This document shows, one piece after another, positions 35,004-44,743 of a stretch of DNA of 64,000 nt. The notes under the pieces are model-generated. The model was not told the origin of the DNA and searched no databases. It worked only from the letters and a program-made list of their open reading frames with translations. Position numbers and translations under genes: made by a program. Source of the stretch: Flavobacterium urumqiense. GTDB lineage: Bacteria > Bacteroidota > Bacteroidia > Flavobacteriales > Flavobacteriaceae. The DNA lies in assembly GCF_900108015.1 (NCBI RefSeq), contig NZ_FNVP01000007.1:124001-188000 (forward strand). Reading direction: 5' to 3'. How positions within the stretch are numbered: the stretch's first letter is position 1; every line of letters begins with the position of its first letter.

Positions 35004-35348
35004 CTAATATTGTAGTATCGGACCTTGTTTCATATTTCCCCCATAAATTCGACTTATGTTTTCGGAATCGGAAATCAAAAAATTATCTGATGTATTTGAT
35101 AACCTAATTTCCAAATCTTTATTTGCAATTTTGAAATAATACGCTTTATTATTTCTTTCTTGATAATCTAAAAACCACAAACTCCACATAACATAAAATA
35201 TTATTAGAGAAATTATTGAGTTTACAAAAAACAACTTTGTAATTTCTTTTTTAAAAAAATTTAAAACAGGTGCAACAACAATATTTAAAAGAAATAAGAT
35301 CGGAATTATTAAAACTAGAGCAATTGAAACACTAGAATCAGGTTTCAT
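35004..35348 (-). CDS. Small membrane protein, hypothetical
   Basis: A 114-residue protein with two hydrophobic segments, IALVLIIPILFLLNIVVAPV near the N-terminus and FVNSIISLIIFYVMWSLWFL in the middle. A polar C-terminal part of about 45 residues follows. I do not recognise it. It lies 85 nt downstream of exbD on the same strand and could be the last gene of the ExbB-ExbD unit. A role with ExbBD or TonB is only a guess from position. Confidence 0.6.
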   Translation of the reverse strand: MKPDSSVSIALVLIIPILFLLNIVVAPVLNFFKKEITKLFFVNSIISLIIFYVMWSLWFLDYQERNNKAYYFKIANKDLEIRLSNTSDNFLISDSENISRIYGGNMKQGPILQY

Positions 35349-35433
35349 ATCATAAATAAATAATCCTACAAAACAGTTTGAAGGATTAAAAATCCTATCT
35401 AATATATTATAAATTTCTTTTTAGAAATCATTT

Positions 35434-35829
35434 TTATTTCGGACTTGTGGCAATCACAAACTTCAGATTATTTTTTACTCCTATTTGCAACACATCAACT
35501 AGGTCTTGCACTTGTAAATTGAATGGGATTCTAACAACAACGGTTTGATCCTTTTGACTATTCATTTTAGACATTAAAGTCGCTTCTAATTCCTCAAATG
35601 TTACAGGTTGCTTGTCGATGTAGAATTTCTTGTCTTCTGTAACGGACAAACTGATGTATTGCTTATTCGTTTTCTCGTTAGCTTTTGCTTTTGGCAATGT
35701 CATTTTTATAACATTAGGATTCGCTAAAGTGGATATAATTAGAAAAAACAACAACAAGAAAAACATGATATCGCTCAATGATGAAGTAGCCACTTCGGCA
35801 TGAAATCTTCTTTTTCGTTTTATAGACAT
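35434..35829 (-). CDS. exbD: ExbD/TolR-family biopolymer transport protein
   Basis: A 131-residue protein. The N-terminal tail KRKRRFHAEVATSSLSDIMF leads into one transmembrane helix (FFLLLFFLIISTLA), with the conserved Asp at its start (SLSDIMF). A periplasmic domain follows (QDQTVVVRIPFNLQVQDLVD). It forms the proton-driven motor with ExbB and energises TonB-dependent receptors. The gene begins 1 nt after the exbB stop, so the two are coupled. Confidence 0.92.
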   Translation of the reverse strand: MSIKRKRRFHAEVATSSLSDIMFFLLLFFLIISTLANPNVIKMTLPKAKANEKTNKQYISLSVTEDKKFYIDKQPVTFEELEATLMSKMNSQKDQTVVVRIPFNLQVQDLVDVLQIGVKNNLKFVIATSPK

Positions 35830-35830
35830 G

Positions 35831-36526
35831 TTACGATCTTTGAATAATATTTACGAATTCCAGTATTTGTTTTTGAATTTTTAAAGCAAAATTATCAATC
35901 TTCCCATTTAAAAGATGATAAGCACTGTATGCAATAATGCCAACTAACAACCCAGAACCACTACTGATCATTTTCTCGTATAACCCTCCAGAAATATTAC
36001 CAATACTTATGTTTTCAGTAACCGAAATACTATAAAATATTTTTATTACTCCAGAAATAGTTCCAATAAATCCTAATGTAGGGGCAATACCGGCGATAAG
36101 CCCTAATTGACCTAAATGTTTCTCCATTTCTCCAATTTCAATGTCGGCAGCGCGATCCATATTAGATTCTATCTCACTGATTGGTCTGCCAATTACAAGG
36201 ACTCCCTCTTTAATAATGTTACCGGAAGCCGTGTTGCTCCTTTCAGCGATTGATCGTGCCAATTCCAAATTACCTGAATTTAGATTATCTCTGACATCTA
36301 ACATCAATCGGTGATCAATTTTAGATGCTTTATTAATATACAATGTACGTTCTATGATTAGATAAAAAGTGTAAAATAATAGAATTGAAATTGGGATTAA
36401 AAAGAATCCTCCTTTTAAAATAAATTCTAAAACAGATATTTCGGTATTTGGGGCAATTTTCTCGATAACTACGTTTGAAGCAGCATTAGCAATGGTGTCA
36501 GCCTGTAATTGTATAAAATTAAACAT
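35831..36526 (-). CDS. exbB: MotA/TolQ/ExbB proton channel family protein
   Basis: A 231-residue membrane protein with three transmembrane helices. The first is near residues 37-57 (GGFFLIPISILLFYTFYLII). The second and third lie in LGLIAGIAPTLGFIGTISGV and SGSGLLVGIIAYSAYHLL, which hold the family signature. With ExbD it forms a proton channel that drives TonB. The susC gene in this window encodes the kind of receptor such a motor would serve. It is divergent from folC. Confidence 0.92.
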   Translation of the reverse strand: MFNFIQLQADTIANAASNVVIEKIAPNTEISVLEFILKGGFFLIPISILLFYTFYLIIERTLYINKASKIDHRLMLDVRDNLNSGNLELARSIAERSNTASGNIIKEGVLVIGRPISEIESNMDRAADIEIGEMEKHLGQLGLIAGIAPTLGFIGTISGVIKIFYSISVTENISIGNISGGLYEKMISSGSGLLVGIIAYSAYHLLNGKIDNFALKIQKQILEFVNIIQRS

Positions 36527-36657
36527 ATATTATTATTATTATTTTTTACTCATTAATTCTAAAAATTATATCAATTTTGCACTAAAGATACTTTTCGATG
36601 TAATATTAAACTAAAAAAATCGGAAAATATTTTAATGCACTACAATTTTATAAAAAA

Positions 36658-37890
36658 ATGGACTATCAAGAAACTATAAATTGGATGTTTAATCAACTAC
36701 CGATGTACCAACTTCAGGGCGCTTCGGCCTATAAAAAAGATTTAACCAATACTCATTTACTCATAGATCATCTTGACAATCCTCAGGAAAAAATTAAATG
36801 TATTCATGTTGCAGGGACCAACGGAAAAGGTTCGACCTCGCACATGCTGGCTTCGATACTTCAAGAAGCAGGATATAAAGTGGGATTATACACTTCTCCT
36901 CACCTGAAAGATTTCCGGGAGCGCATCAAAATTAACGGCCCCGACGCTTCGGGAGAAATTTCTGAAGAATTTGTTTCTGACTTTATCAATAAACACAAGG
37001 CTTTTTTTGAAGCAAACGACATGAGTTTCTTTGAAATGACCGTTGGATTGGCTTTCGATTATTTTGCAAAAGAAAAAGTTGACATCGCCATCATCGAAGT
37101 TGGAATGGGCGGAAGATTAGACGCAACCAATATCATTATGCCACTTGTCTCCGTGATTACTAATATTGGATTAGATCACACTCCGTTTTTAGGAAACACA
37201 CTTGATGCTATTGCTTTTGAAAAAGCGGGAATTATAAAGCCAATCATTCCTGTAGTGATTGGAGAATACACTCCAGAAACGAAAGTTGTTTTTTTGGCTA
37301 AAGCCAAAGAATGCCATTCAGAAATTTATTTTGCTTCGGATTTGATTTCAGAAAACTATCCTTCTGATTTAATTGGTGATTATCAAATGCACAATAAAAA
37401 GACGGTTTTACAGACTATTGCCATTTTAAACGAACAAAAAGAATTTAAAATTACCACCGAAAATATAAAATCCGGATTATTACACGTGGTAAAAAATACA
37501 GGTTTACAAGGCAGATGGCAACAATTAGGTAAATTCCCGAAAGTTATTTGCGATACGGCACACAACAAGAATGGACTGGAAATTGTTTTGAAACAAATAC
37601 AAAAAGAAGAATTTGATGATTTACATATCATATTAGGTGTAGTAAACGACAAAGATTTGGATGAAATTCTACCCTTATTTCCTAAAAATGCACTTTATTA
37701 TTTCTGTAAACCAAACATTCCTCGTGGTCTGGAGGCTTCCATTTTAGAGAAAAAAGCAATTATATTCGGTCTAAAAGGGGAAGTATATAATTCTGTAACA
37801 GCTGCTTATCAAAAAGCAAAACAGAACGCTGCAAAATCGGACCTTATCTTCATTGGCGGAAGCACCTTTGTTGTTGCAGAAATTTTATAA
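36658..37890 (+). CDS. folC: Folylpolyglutamate synthase / dihydrofolate synthase
   Basis: A 410-residue Mur-ligase-fold enzyme. The P-loop is HVAGTNGKGSTSHMLASIL, preceded by the typical N-terminal LTNTHLLIDHLDNPQEKIK. IIEVGMGGRLDATN and ITNIGLDHTPFLGNT are FolC signatures. It adds glutamate to dihydropteroate and to folates. It is a single gene, divergent from exbB and followed by a tRNA gene on the same strand with its own promoter. Confidence 0.96.
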   Translation: MDYQETINWMFNQLPMYQLQGASAYKKDLTNTHLLIDHLDNPQEKIKCIHVAGTNGKGSTSHMLASILQEAGYKVGLYTSPHLKDFRERIKINGPDASGEISEEFVSDFINKHKAFFEANDMSFFEMTVGLAFDYFAKEKVDIAIIEVGMGGRLDATNIIMPLVSVITNIGLDHTPFLGNTLDAIAFEKAGIIKPIIPVVIGEYTPETKVVFLAKAKECHSEIYFASDLISENYPSDLIGDYQMHNKKTVLQTIAILNEQKEFKITTENIKSGLLHVVKNTGLQGRWQQLGKFPKVICDTAHNKNGLEIVLKQIQKEEFDDLHIILGVVNDKDLDEILPLFPKNALYYFCKPNIPRGLEASILEKKAIIFGLKGEVYNSVTAAYQKAKQNAAKSDLIFIGGSTFVVAEIL

Positions 37891-37907
37891 TTTTTTTTAT
37901 TTTTTAC

Positions 37908-37937
37908 TTGCAAATCTAGAAAAGTGCTGTATATTTG
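37908..37937 (+). promoter_or_regulatory. Promoter of tRNA-Val
   Basis: TTG (37908-37910), a 19 nt spacer and TATATTTG (37930-37937) match the Bacteroidota consensus in both elements and in spacing. The tRNA begins 40 nt downstream. Confidence 0.82.
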
Positions 37938-37977
37938 CACACGCAATAACAGCAACGAAAGTTACTAAATTGTAATA

Positions 37978-38052
37978 GGGCGATTAGCTCAGCTGGTTCA
38001 GAGCACCTCGTTTACACCGAGGGGGTCGGGGGTTCGAACCCCTCATCGCCCA
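37978..38052 (+). tRNA. tRNA-Val (anticodon TAC)
   Basis: A complete 75 nt cloverleaf can be folded by hand. Acceptor arms GGGCGAT and ATCGCCC pair fully. The D stem is GCTC/GAGC. The anticodon stem is CCTCG/CGAGG with loop TTTACAC, giving anticodon TAC. The T arm is GGGGG-TTCGAAC-CCCTC with one G-T pair. The discriminator is A, and a full CCA end is not encoded. It reads GTA and probably other Val codons. Confidence 0.97.
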
Positions 38053-38053
38053 C

Positions 38054-38085
38054 AAAAACTCCATTAGAAATAATGGAGTTTTTTT
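38054..38085 (+). terminator. Terminator after tRNA-Val
   Basis: A 13 bp perfect stem (AAAAACTCCATTA with TAATGGAGTTTTT) around GAAA, followed by further T. It begins 1 nt after the tRNA discriminator base. Confidence 0.88.
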
Positions 38086-38146
38086 ATGCCTTTATTTTAA
38101 AAACTTTATTGTTAACACATAAACCATTGATGTAAAACGGGCTAAA

Positions 38147-40420
38147 TTAATATAATGCGATTGGCGCAGCAAGGCAACTTTTAGGAATGTCAAACGATTC
38201 AACCAAAGAAACCGCATCCGGTCTGATTTCCCAGCAAAGTTGATTCACCATCTTACGGATCGCTTTCGTCTTTACCCCTTCCATATAACCATCTTCAAGA
38301 TACCAACCTTTATTTCTTTCAATTTGTGAAAGCGCATACAATTGGCACAATTTCAATAGTATTTCTTTACACTTTTTATCCTTAATGGATTGTATCGCTC
38401 TTTGAAATTGCTCGAGGACAATTCTTTCGAGATAGGCTTGAGAAACATCAATCATCTGGTGCTGTACTACATTGAATGCATCATAGGGTTCAAGCCCACT
38501 ATCAATCAGCTTTTTGAGCCGCTTCGCTGCAGAAGCCTGTGTTGTTTTTTCCCTATACTCGAAGGCATTTAAATGAAACTAGTCGTCGAGTAAATGTTCA
38601 TCATCTGTTTTTCGGGTTGCAATCGGATTTTTTTCAGAAATTGCGGTTTTAGTATTCTCATAAACGTAATTAATTATTCCCATTGCATCCATTTCACCAA
38701 ATGATTTACGGAATTCCGACAGGCGATTTTTGGCTACCAATTGCATTAATACGGTATTGTCACCTTCAAAAGTGGTATAAATCTCAGTATCATTTTTTAA
38801 GGCATCTATCCGGTTTTCGGACAAATATCCTTTGCCACCACAGGCTTCGCGACATTCCTGCAATGTATCTCTGGTACTCCATGTTGAATAAGCTTTCATG
38901 CCAGCGGCAAGAGCTTCGATTTCCTGCATTTCACATTCATTTTTATTAATGAAACGATTAGTAAGATACTGCAACGCAAAATGAACCGCGTAAGTCTTTG
39001 CCAACAATGGAATTAATCGACGTTGGTGCATACGGTAATTTAAAATCGGCACTTCCGAACCGCCTTCAGGCCCAAATTGTCTTCGCTTGTCGCTGTATAA
39101 TATTGCTATTGTCAATCCTGATTTGGCTGCAGCCAATGCAGAACGCGGAATTCCAATCCTGCCGCCTACCAAGGTTCCAAGCATAGTAAAAAACCGTCGG
39201 TTATCACTTGGAATAGGACTTTCAAATTCCCCGCTTTCATTTATTGAAGCAAAACGGTCTAGCATATTTTCTTTTGGAACGACAACCTTTTCAAAACGGA
39301 TCGTTCCGTTATCAACACCATTAAGCCCCATTTTAAGTCCGCAATCACCAATAGTAATACCTTTTAGTATATTACCGTTTGTAGCACGCAACGGAACTAT
39401 AAACGCATTAATGCCATAATCATTACCACCGATCATTAATTTGGCAAAAACTGTAGCCATCTGACCGTGATTTGCAGCGTTCCCAATGTATTCCTTCTGC
39501 GCATTTTCATTCGGTGTGTGAATAGTAAATGTTTGGTCATCGTGATTGTAGGTCGCCATCGTTTCAAGTCCTTTGACATTCGAACCGTGATTGGTTTCAG
39601 TCATTGCAAAACAACCGGTTAATTTTAGTGAACCAATATCTTTCAAGTATTTTATGTAATGTTTTTCTGTACCAAGCGATTGAATGCTCATACCCCAAAG
39701 CCCAAATTGGACTCCAAATTTGATCACCAAGCTTAAATCATGATAACTTAATGTTTCCATGATGGCAAAATAATCAGCCAAATTTCCTCCCCCACCATAT
39801 TGCTTTGGATAGGCCATATTCCCTAAGTTTTCTTCAGCCAGAATTTTACACCAATCATATACTTTTTCACGATAGACATCAGTGTCGGTCGAAGTTTCAT
39901 AGGCAAATTCCGGACGGCTGATCACTGACTTTACCTTCTTGATTATTGCAGCCTCTTTCCCATCCAGAATCTGTGTCAGTATTTCGGTATCAAATCTCTT
40001 GACTGTCTTATAATTTGAAGTAAAAATGACTGCAGTCTTTTTAAAATCCCCTATAACTTCTTCCCCCAAAATTCCGAGGTCATTTTCAAGTTCTACAAAT
40101 GCCGGTCGCAAGTCTACAACAGTTTTGTCGTTTTCAGAAAGTATTATCGAAATATCAAAAATGCACTTCACTGAAGGTTTATCTTGAATAATTTTCTCTA
40201 TTTCAGATTTCCAATGGACAAGCTGTTCCCGTGACGGAGGTGCTAAAACATTCACTTTCGAAAAAAGTAATTCTTTCTCCTTTTCGGAAAGCCAATTCTG
40301 TGAACCAATAAACTCTTGTAAAGTCAAAAACTCTTTTTGTGTCAAAAGATCATCTGACCAAACAATATAAAAAAGAGGAATAAAAGCCCTAAGTTTTGGA
40401 TTCTTCATAGTATTTTGCAT
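38147..40420 (-). pseudogene. Large acyl-CoA dehydrogenase/oxidase-type gene split by an in-frame TAG
   Basis: Residues 1-613 (38579-40420) form an acyl-CoA dehydrogenase with CFAMTETNHGSNVKGLE, EYIGNAANHGQMATVFAK and ACGGKGYLSENRIDALK. The frame then meets TAG at 38579-38581. It continues without frame change for 143 more codons (FHLNAFEYREKTTQ..., then MIDVSQAYLERIVLEQF) to a stop at 38147. The downstream part looks like the C-terminal helical domain of acyl-CoA oxidases. Without the TAG the product would be 757 residues. The upstream part keeps the catalytic core, so a shortened protein may still be made. A sequencing error is possible. Confidence 0.85.
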
Positions 40421-40562
40421 TTTTTAACGTTAGTTAAGTTAGTTCATTTTAATGACTAAAGTTACGGGATAAGGTCATAATTGTAAATTATTTATGAGTA
40501 ACAATTCCTGTAACCCCACTAAAACAGTCATAAAACACTTCACAAACCGTTGTGAATGAACC

Positions 40563-40596
40563 AAAAAAAATCCATTATTTCTAATGGATTTTTTTT
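40563..40596. terminator. Bidirectional hairpin at the end of the glucan locus
   Basis: A perfect 15 bp stem (AAAAAAAATCCATTA with TAATGGATTTTTTTT) with a TTTC loop. Read on the minus strand it follows the GH3 gene by 56 nt and would end the long operon. Confidence 0.85.
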
Positions 40597-40651
40597 CTTT
40601 TTAAAACTGCAACTATTTTCAGGATAAAAACTGGATAATATATTGCTTTTC

Positions 40652-42895
40652 TTAATTCATTAATTCAAAACTGTCTCGTAATCGAATATCCGCAGAAGAG
40701 GAACCAATCATTATATCAAAATCTCCCGGCTCAGCAATCCATTGCAAATTGGCGTTGTAAAAAGACAATTTTTCTTTGTTTATAATAAATTTGACCGTTT
40801 TAGTTTCTCCAGAATTCAGTTTTATTTTTTGAAAATCTTTTAGTTCAATAATTGGTCTCACTACTGAACCTACTTTGTCTCTCAAATACAGCTGAACTAC
40901 TTCTTCTCCTGCCACTTTTCCTGAATTGGTTACCGTTAAGGATACCTCTATCTTTTCAGTGCTTTTAATTTTATTTTTGGATAACTTCAAATTTGAATAT
41001 TCGAAAGAAGTATAACTCAATCCATATCCAAAAGGAAATTTAGGACTGTTTTTTAAGTCTGTATATGCAGAAACGTAGTTTGATTCATTATCATTTTTCG
41101 CTGGTCTTCCCGTATTAAAATGATTGTAATAAATCGGAATCTGTCCTTCTTCCCTTGGAAAAGACATTGGTAATTTCCCTGAAGGATTGTAATCCCCAAA
41201 CAAAACATCGGCAATGGCATTTCCTGCTTCACTTCCTAACCACCAAGTGTAAAGAATTGCAGGAACATTATCAGCAGTCCAATTAAAAATAAGTGGTCTT
41301 CCTGCGTTGATTAAAACCACAACCGGTTTTCCAGTTGCTTGAATCGCTTTTATCAACTCTTCCTGAACGCCCGGCAAACGAAGATTACTACGACTTTTAG
41401 CTTCACCGCTCATATCCCTTTTTTCGCCAATACTTAAAATCACTATATCCGCTTGATTAGCAATTGCGATTGCTTCGGCAAAACCATCTTTGTTATCGCC
41501 TTCAATTTCACAACCTTTGGCGTAAAGTAATTTGGCCGTATTTCCTACTTTATTCTGTAAACCTTCCCATTGTGAAATAACGTATTTATCATAATCCACT
41601 TCTGGCAATTCTACGGACCAAAAACCCATGTTTTGCTTGCGTTCTTTAACCAAAGGACCAATAGAAGCAATTGTCTTTGTTTGTTTTGAAATTGGCAAAA
41701 TGCTTTTCTCCCTCCCCGGCGGACTAACATTCTTCAACAATACGATACTTTTTGCTGCAATTTCTCGCGCTACTTTTCTATATTCCAGATTGTTTAGTTC
41801 TTTTTGTTCTCTTTCCGGATTTGAGTATTTATAAGGGTCTTCGAACAATCCTAATTCAAATTTCTTGCGTAAAATTCTTTTTACCGCATCATCAATAAGC
41901 GCAATTGAGACCTTTTTTTCTTTTACCAATTGTGCCAAATTATATCGATACGCATTGCTTTCCATATCCATATCACTTCCTGCCGTTATAGCAGCTAATG
42001 CTGCTTCTTTACTGTCACTTACATATCCGTGATTAATCATTTCGCCTATTGAGCCCCAATCGGAAACGACGAAACCTTTAAAATTCCATTTCCCTTTCAA
42101 GATGTCTCTTTGCAAATATTTATTTCCTGTTGCCGGAATTCCATTAAGGTCATTGAATGAGTTCATAAATGTTGCAGCCCCAGCATCCAAAGCAGCTTTG
42201 AAAGGTGGTAAATACGTTTCCCAAAGCATTCTTTCACTCATATCAACCGAGTTATAATCTCTCCCGCCAACAGCAGCTCCATAAGCCGCAAAATGTTTCA
42301 CGCAAGCCATTACAGAGTTAAGATCACCTAATTTTCCTTGAAAACCTTTCACTCTTGCATAAGCAATTTTTGAACCTAAATAGGTGTCTTCCCCTGCGCC
42401 TTCCATCACTCTTCCCCAACGCGGATCACGCGCAATGTCCACCATTGGCGCAAAAGTCCAATGAATTCCACTTGCCGATGCTTCGGTTGCAGCAATTCTT
42501 GCCGAAAGTTCCATCGCATCTAAATCCCAACTTGCGGCTTCCGCTAATGGAATTGGAAAAGTAGTTTTATATCCATGAATGACATCCTGACCAAAGAGTA
42601 AAGGAATTTTTAATCGGGATTGCATCGCTAATTCTTGGTATTGTCTCGTGTATTGCGTTCCCAAAACATTCAACATAGAACCAATTAAACCTGCTTTAAT
42701 TTCAGATTGTTTATTAGGATTTATGGTTATGGGTCCAGTCGCTGCATTATCTCCCGTATATTGATTTAATTGTCCAATTTTCTCTTCAAGAGTCATTCGC
42801 TTCAGCAAAGCGTCTACATTTTGTTCAATCGTTTTTTGTTGAGAAAACGCCATAAAGCAGGTCAATAAAAGTGCTGTTGTTACTATTTTTTTCAT
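40652..42895 (-). CDS. bglX: Glycoside hydrolase family 3 beta-glucosidase
   Basis: A 747-residue enzyme from MKKIVTTALLLTCFMAFSQQ, a signal peptide, so probably periplasmic. The GH3 N-terminal barrel has FGQDVIHGYKTTFPIP, and the nucleophile Asp is in GFVVSDWGSIGEM. The C-terminal GH3 domain (VVVLINAGRPLIFNW) and a fibronectin III-like domain (ATKSTEKIEVSLTVTNSGKV-like segment) follow, as in BglX. It releases glucose from the non-reducing ends of beta-glucan oligosaccharides. It is the last gene of the locus. A 17-residue longer start at 42946 is rejected because it masks the signal peptide. Confidence 0.93.
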   Translation of the reverse strand: MKKIVTTALLLTCFMAFSQQKTIEQNVDALLKRMTLEEKIGQLNQYTGDNAATGPITINPNKQSEIKAGLIGSMLNVLGTQYTRQYQELAMQSRLKIPLLFGQDVIHGYKTTFPIPLAEAASWDLDAMELSARIAATEASASGIHWTFAPMVDIARDPRWGRVMEGAGEDTYLGSKIAYARVKGFQGKLGDLNSVMACVKHFAAYGAAVGGRDYNSVDMSERMLWETYLPPFKAALDAGAATFMNSFNDLNGIPATGNKYLQRDILKGKWNFKGFVVSDWGSIGEMINHGYVSDSKEAALAAITAGSDMDMESNAYRYNLAQLVKEKKVSIALIDDAVKRILRKKFELGLFEDPYKYSNPEREQKELNNLEYRKVAREIAAKSIVLLKNVSPPGREKSILPISKQTKTIASIGPLVKERKQNMGFWSVELPEVDYDKYVISQWEGLQNKVGNTAKLLYAKGCEIEGDNKDGFAEAIAIANQADIVILSIGEKRDMSGEAKSRSNLRLPGVQEELIKAIQATGKPVVVLINAGRPLIFNWTADNVPAILYTWWLGSEAGNAIADVLFGDYNPSGKLPMSFPREEGQIPIYYNHFNTGRPAKNDNESNYVSAYTDLKNSPKFPFGYGLSYTSFEYSNLKLSKNKIKSTEKIEVSLTVTNSGKVAGEEVVQLYLRDKVGSVVRPIIELKDFQKIKLNSGETKTVKFIINKEKLSFYNANLQWIAEPGDFDIMIGSSSADIRLRDSFELMN

Positions 42896-42964
42896 TCTAA
42901 GTGCAATATTATTTTTATAATCAAATTCATTTATTCCATAATCCAAAGAGTAGGAAATGGTGTT

Positions 42965-44713
42965 TTATCTTTTTAACTTACTTGGACTTTTGAATTCCAA
43001 ATAATTCAAGTTGAAATTTCCTTTTTCGAAATAAACTTTGATTTTATTCGTTCCTTGTTTTAAAACCACATTTTTCAAAGTGATCGTTTGCCAATTATTT
43101 TTTCCTCCAGAAGACGGAACGGTAATGGTTTCAGAAATTTTTCCGTTTTCATCTTTAAGAAAAAGCTTCCCTCCGGCTACCTCACTTGAATACCGAATAG
43201 CAACATCAAAAGTAGTTTTAGATTTTACCTCAACTGTGTATTGCAACCATTCTCCTTCCTCGATAAACGCAACATGAAAGCCATTAGTGATTTTATCATT
43301 ACATGATTCAATGTCTACACCATCATTTCTCATTGCGCCACCTTTATTCCATTTGGTAAATTTAGTTCCATCATAATTAGCGATATCCTTATCCAAATAA
43401 GCGAATCTGTTTTGTCCTAAATCATATTCTGTTGCGAATACTTTCTCAGGCAAAGAATGGTTTTTGTATTTTTTAGTATCGGTTGTTTGCACTTGTCTAA
43501 ACATTGCATCGATAACATCATATCTGATAGTCAGATTTTTCATTTTATAGTTTTCGGCAATCTGCATTAATGCTTTTTTTGCAAAAGCTACGGTTGGCTT
43601 TTTTCCTTTGGCCGTCCAATATTTTAATAATTGCTCATATTCCGGTGCTTTTGTAACCGAAGTTACCCCAGCTAAATTTTCAATTTTTTTCATTGGCCAA
43701 AAAGCCCAACCTATATTATTGGATTCTACCAAAGAGATTGCTTCTTTAAACCAGACATTTGAATTTTCACCACTTTCACCCAACCAAATTGGCACATTAT
43801 ATTGCGTTCTAAAATTTAGCATATTTTGTATAGAAGCCACATCATTATCGTTCCAGTATTTGTGGAAACTCAACGCCATATTATCATCCCAAAGCGGAAA
43901 CATCCCATTGTAATTATTACCCCAGCAATTCCCCTCTATAAAAATCAAATGATTGGTATCTACTTCTCTTATGGTTTCAGTAATTCTCACCTGCAACGCT
44001 CTTAAAGGTGCGTTCGACTTTTCATCACAGCCATTTTGATTCGTTCCGGTAAAATTCCAATTGGGTTCATTGATGATATCATAGGCTCCAACCCAAGGAT
44101 TGTCTTTATAACGTAACGCTAACTTTTTCCAAAGCGCCACCATCTTATCCTGATTTGCTGGATTTTCCCAAAGAGACGGTTTTGAATCATCATAATCAGA
44201 TATATTGCCATCTTTCCCTTGACCTCCAGGAGTCGCATGTAAATCTAAAATCAAATATATTTTATTGGCAGTACACCATTTCAATAAATCATCCGTCATT
44301 TTGAAACCTTCTTCCAACCAAGTATCCTGGCCTGAAACGGTTTCTTTTTCAATAGGCAATGTGTACAAATTGAAATGCATGGGCAATCGAATGGAGTTGA
44401 ACCCCCAAGCCGCCAATGAATCTATATCTCTTTTTGTAATTCCGTTTGCTTTATAGGCATCATAAAACTTCACAGTGTTTTTAGAACCAATTAGATCCGT
44501 AATCTTTTGTTTTATTGCATGTTGCGAACCTGCAAACGAACCAGTTTGGAGCATGTATCCTTCCTGAACCATCCATCCGCCTAATCCCAAACCGCGTAAC
44601 ACAATGTTCTGTCCATTTCCATCGACAATTTTTTGTCCATTTCTATGTAAAAACCCTTGTCCAAACGAAGGAACTGATAAAGAAATAAGAAATATTAAAA
44701 CTATTTTTTTCAT
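42965..44713 (-). CDS. Glycoside hydrolase family 5 enzyme with C-terminal carbohydrate-binding domain
   Basis: A 582-residue secreted enzyme with signal peptide MKKIVLIFLISLSVPSFGQG. The GH5 barrel is seen from GLGLGGWMVQEGYM and IRLPMHFNLY; the acid/base Glu is in YDIINEPNWN and the nucleophile Glu in IWLGESGENS. The last 130 residues (FHVAFIEEGEWLQYTVEVKS to FNLNYLEFKSP) form a CBM6/35-like beta sandwich. It probably cuts internal beta-glucan links. The exact bond is unknown. It sits between GH3 and GH30 with 30-70 nt gaps. Confidence 0.9.
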   Translation of the reverse strand: MKKIVLIFLISLSVPSFGQGFLHRNGQKIVDGNGQNIVLRGLGLGGWMVQEGYMLQTGSFAGSQHAIKQKITDLIGSKNTVKFYDAYKANGITKRDIDSLAAWGFNSIRLPMHFNLYTLPIEKETVSGQDTWLEEGFKMTDDLLKWCTANKIYLILDLHATPGGQGKDGNISDYDDSKPSLWENPANQDKMVALWKKLALRYKDNPWVGAYDIINEPNWNFTGTNQNGCDEKSNAPLRALQVRITETIREVDTNHLIFIEGNCWGNNYNGMFPLWDDNMALSFHKYWNDNDVASIQNMLNFRTQYNVPIWLGESGENSNVWFKEAISLVESNNIGWAFWPMKKIENLAGVTSVTKAPEYEQLLKYWTAKGKKPTVAFAKKALMQIAENYKMKNLTIRYDVIDAMFRQVQTTDTKKYKNHSLPEKVFATEYDLGQNRFAYLDKDIANYDGTKFTKWNKGGAMRNDGVDIESCNDKITNGFHVAFIEEGEWLQYTVEVKSKTTFDVAIRYSSEVAGGKLFLKDENGKISETITVPSSGGKNNWQTITLKNVVLKQGTNKIKVYFEKGNFNLNYLEFKSPSKLKR

Positions 44714-44743
44714 AAGAAGATTTTTAAATAAAACGTTACAGCA

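Noticed and set aside
38579..38581. TAG in the acyl-CoA dehydrogenase gene as a pyrrolysine codon
   Set aside because: Other TAG stops in the window (rarA, adk) end genes normally, no pyrrolysine genes are seen, and this enzyme family does not use pyrrolysine. A nonsense change or error is simpler.
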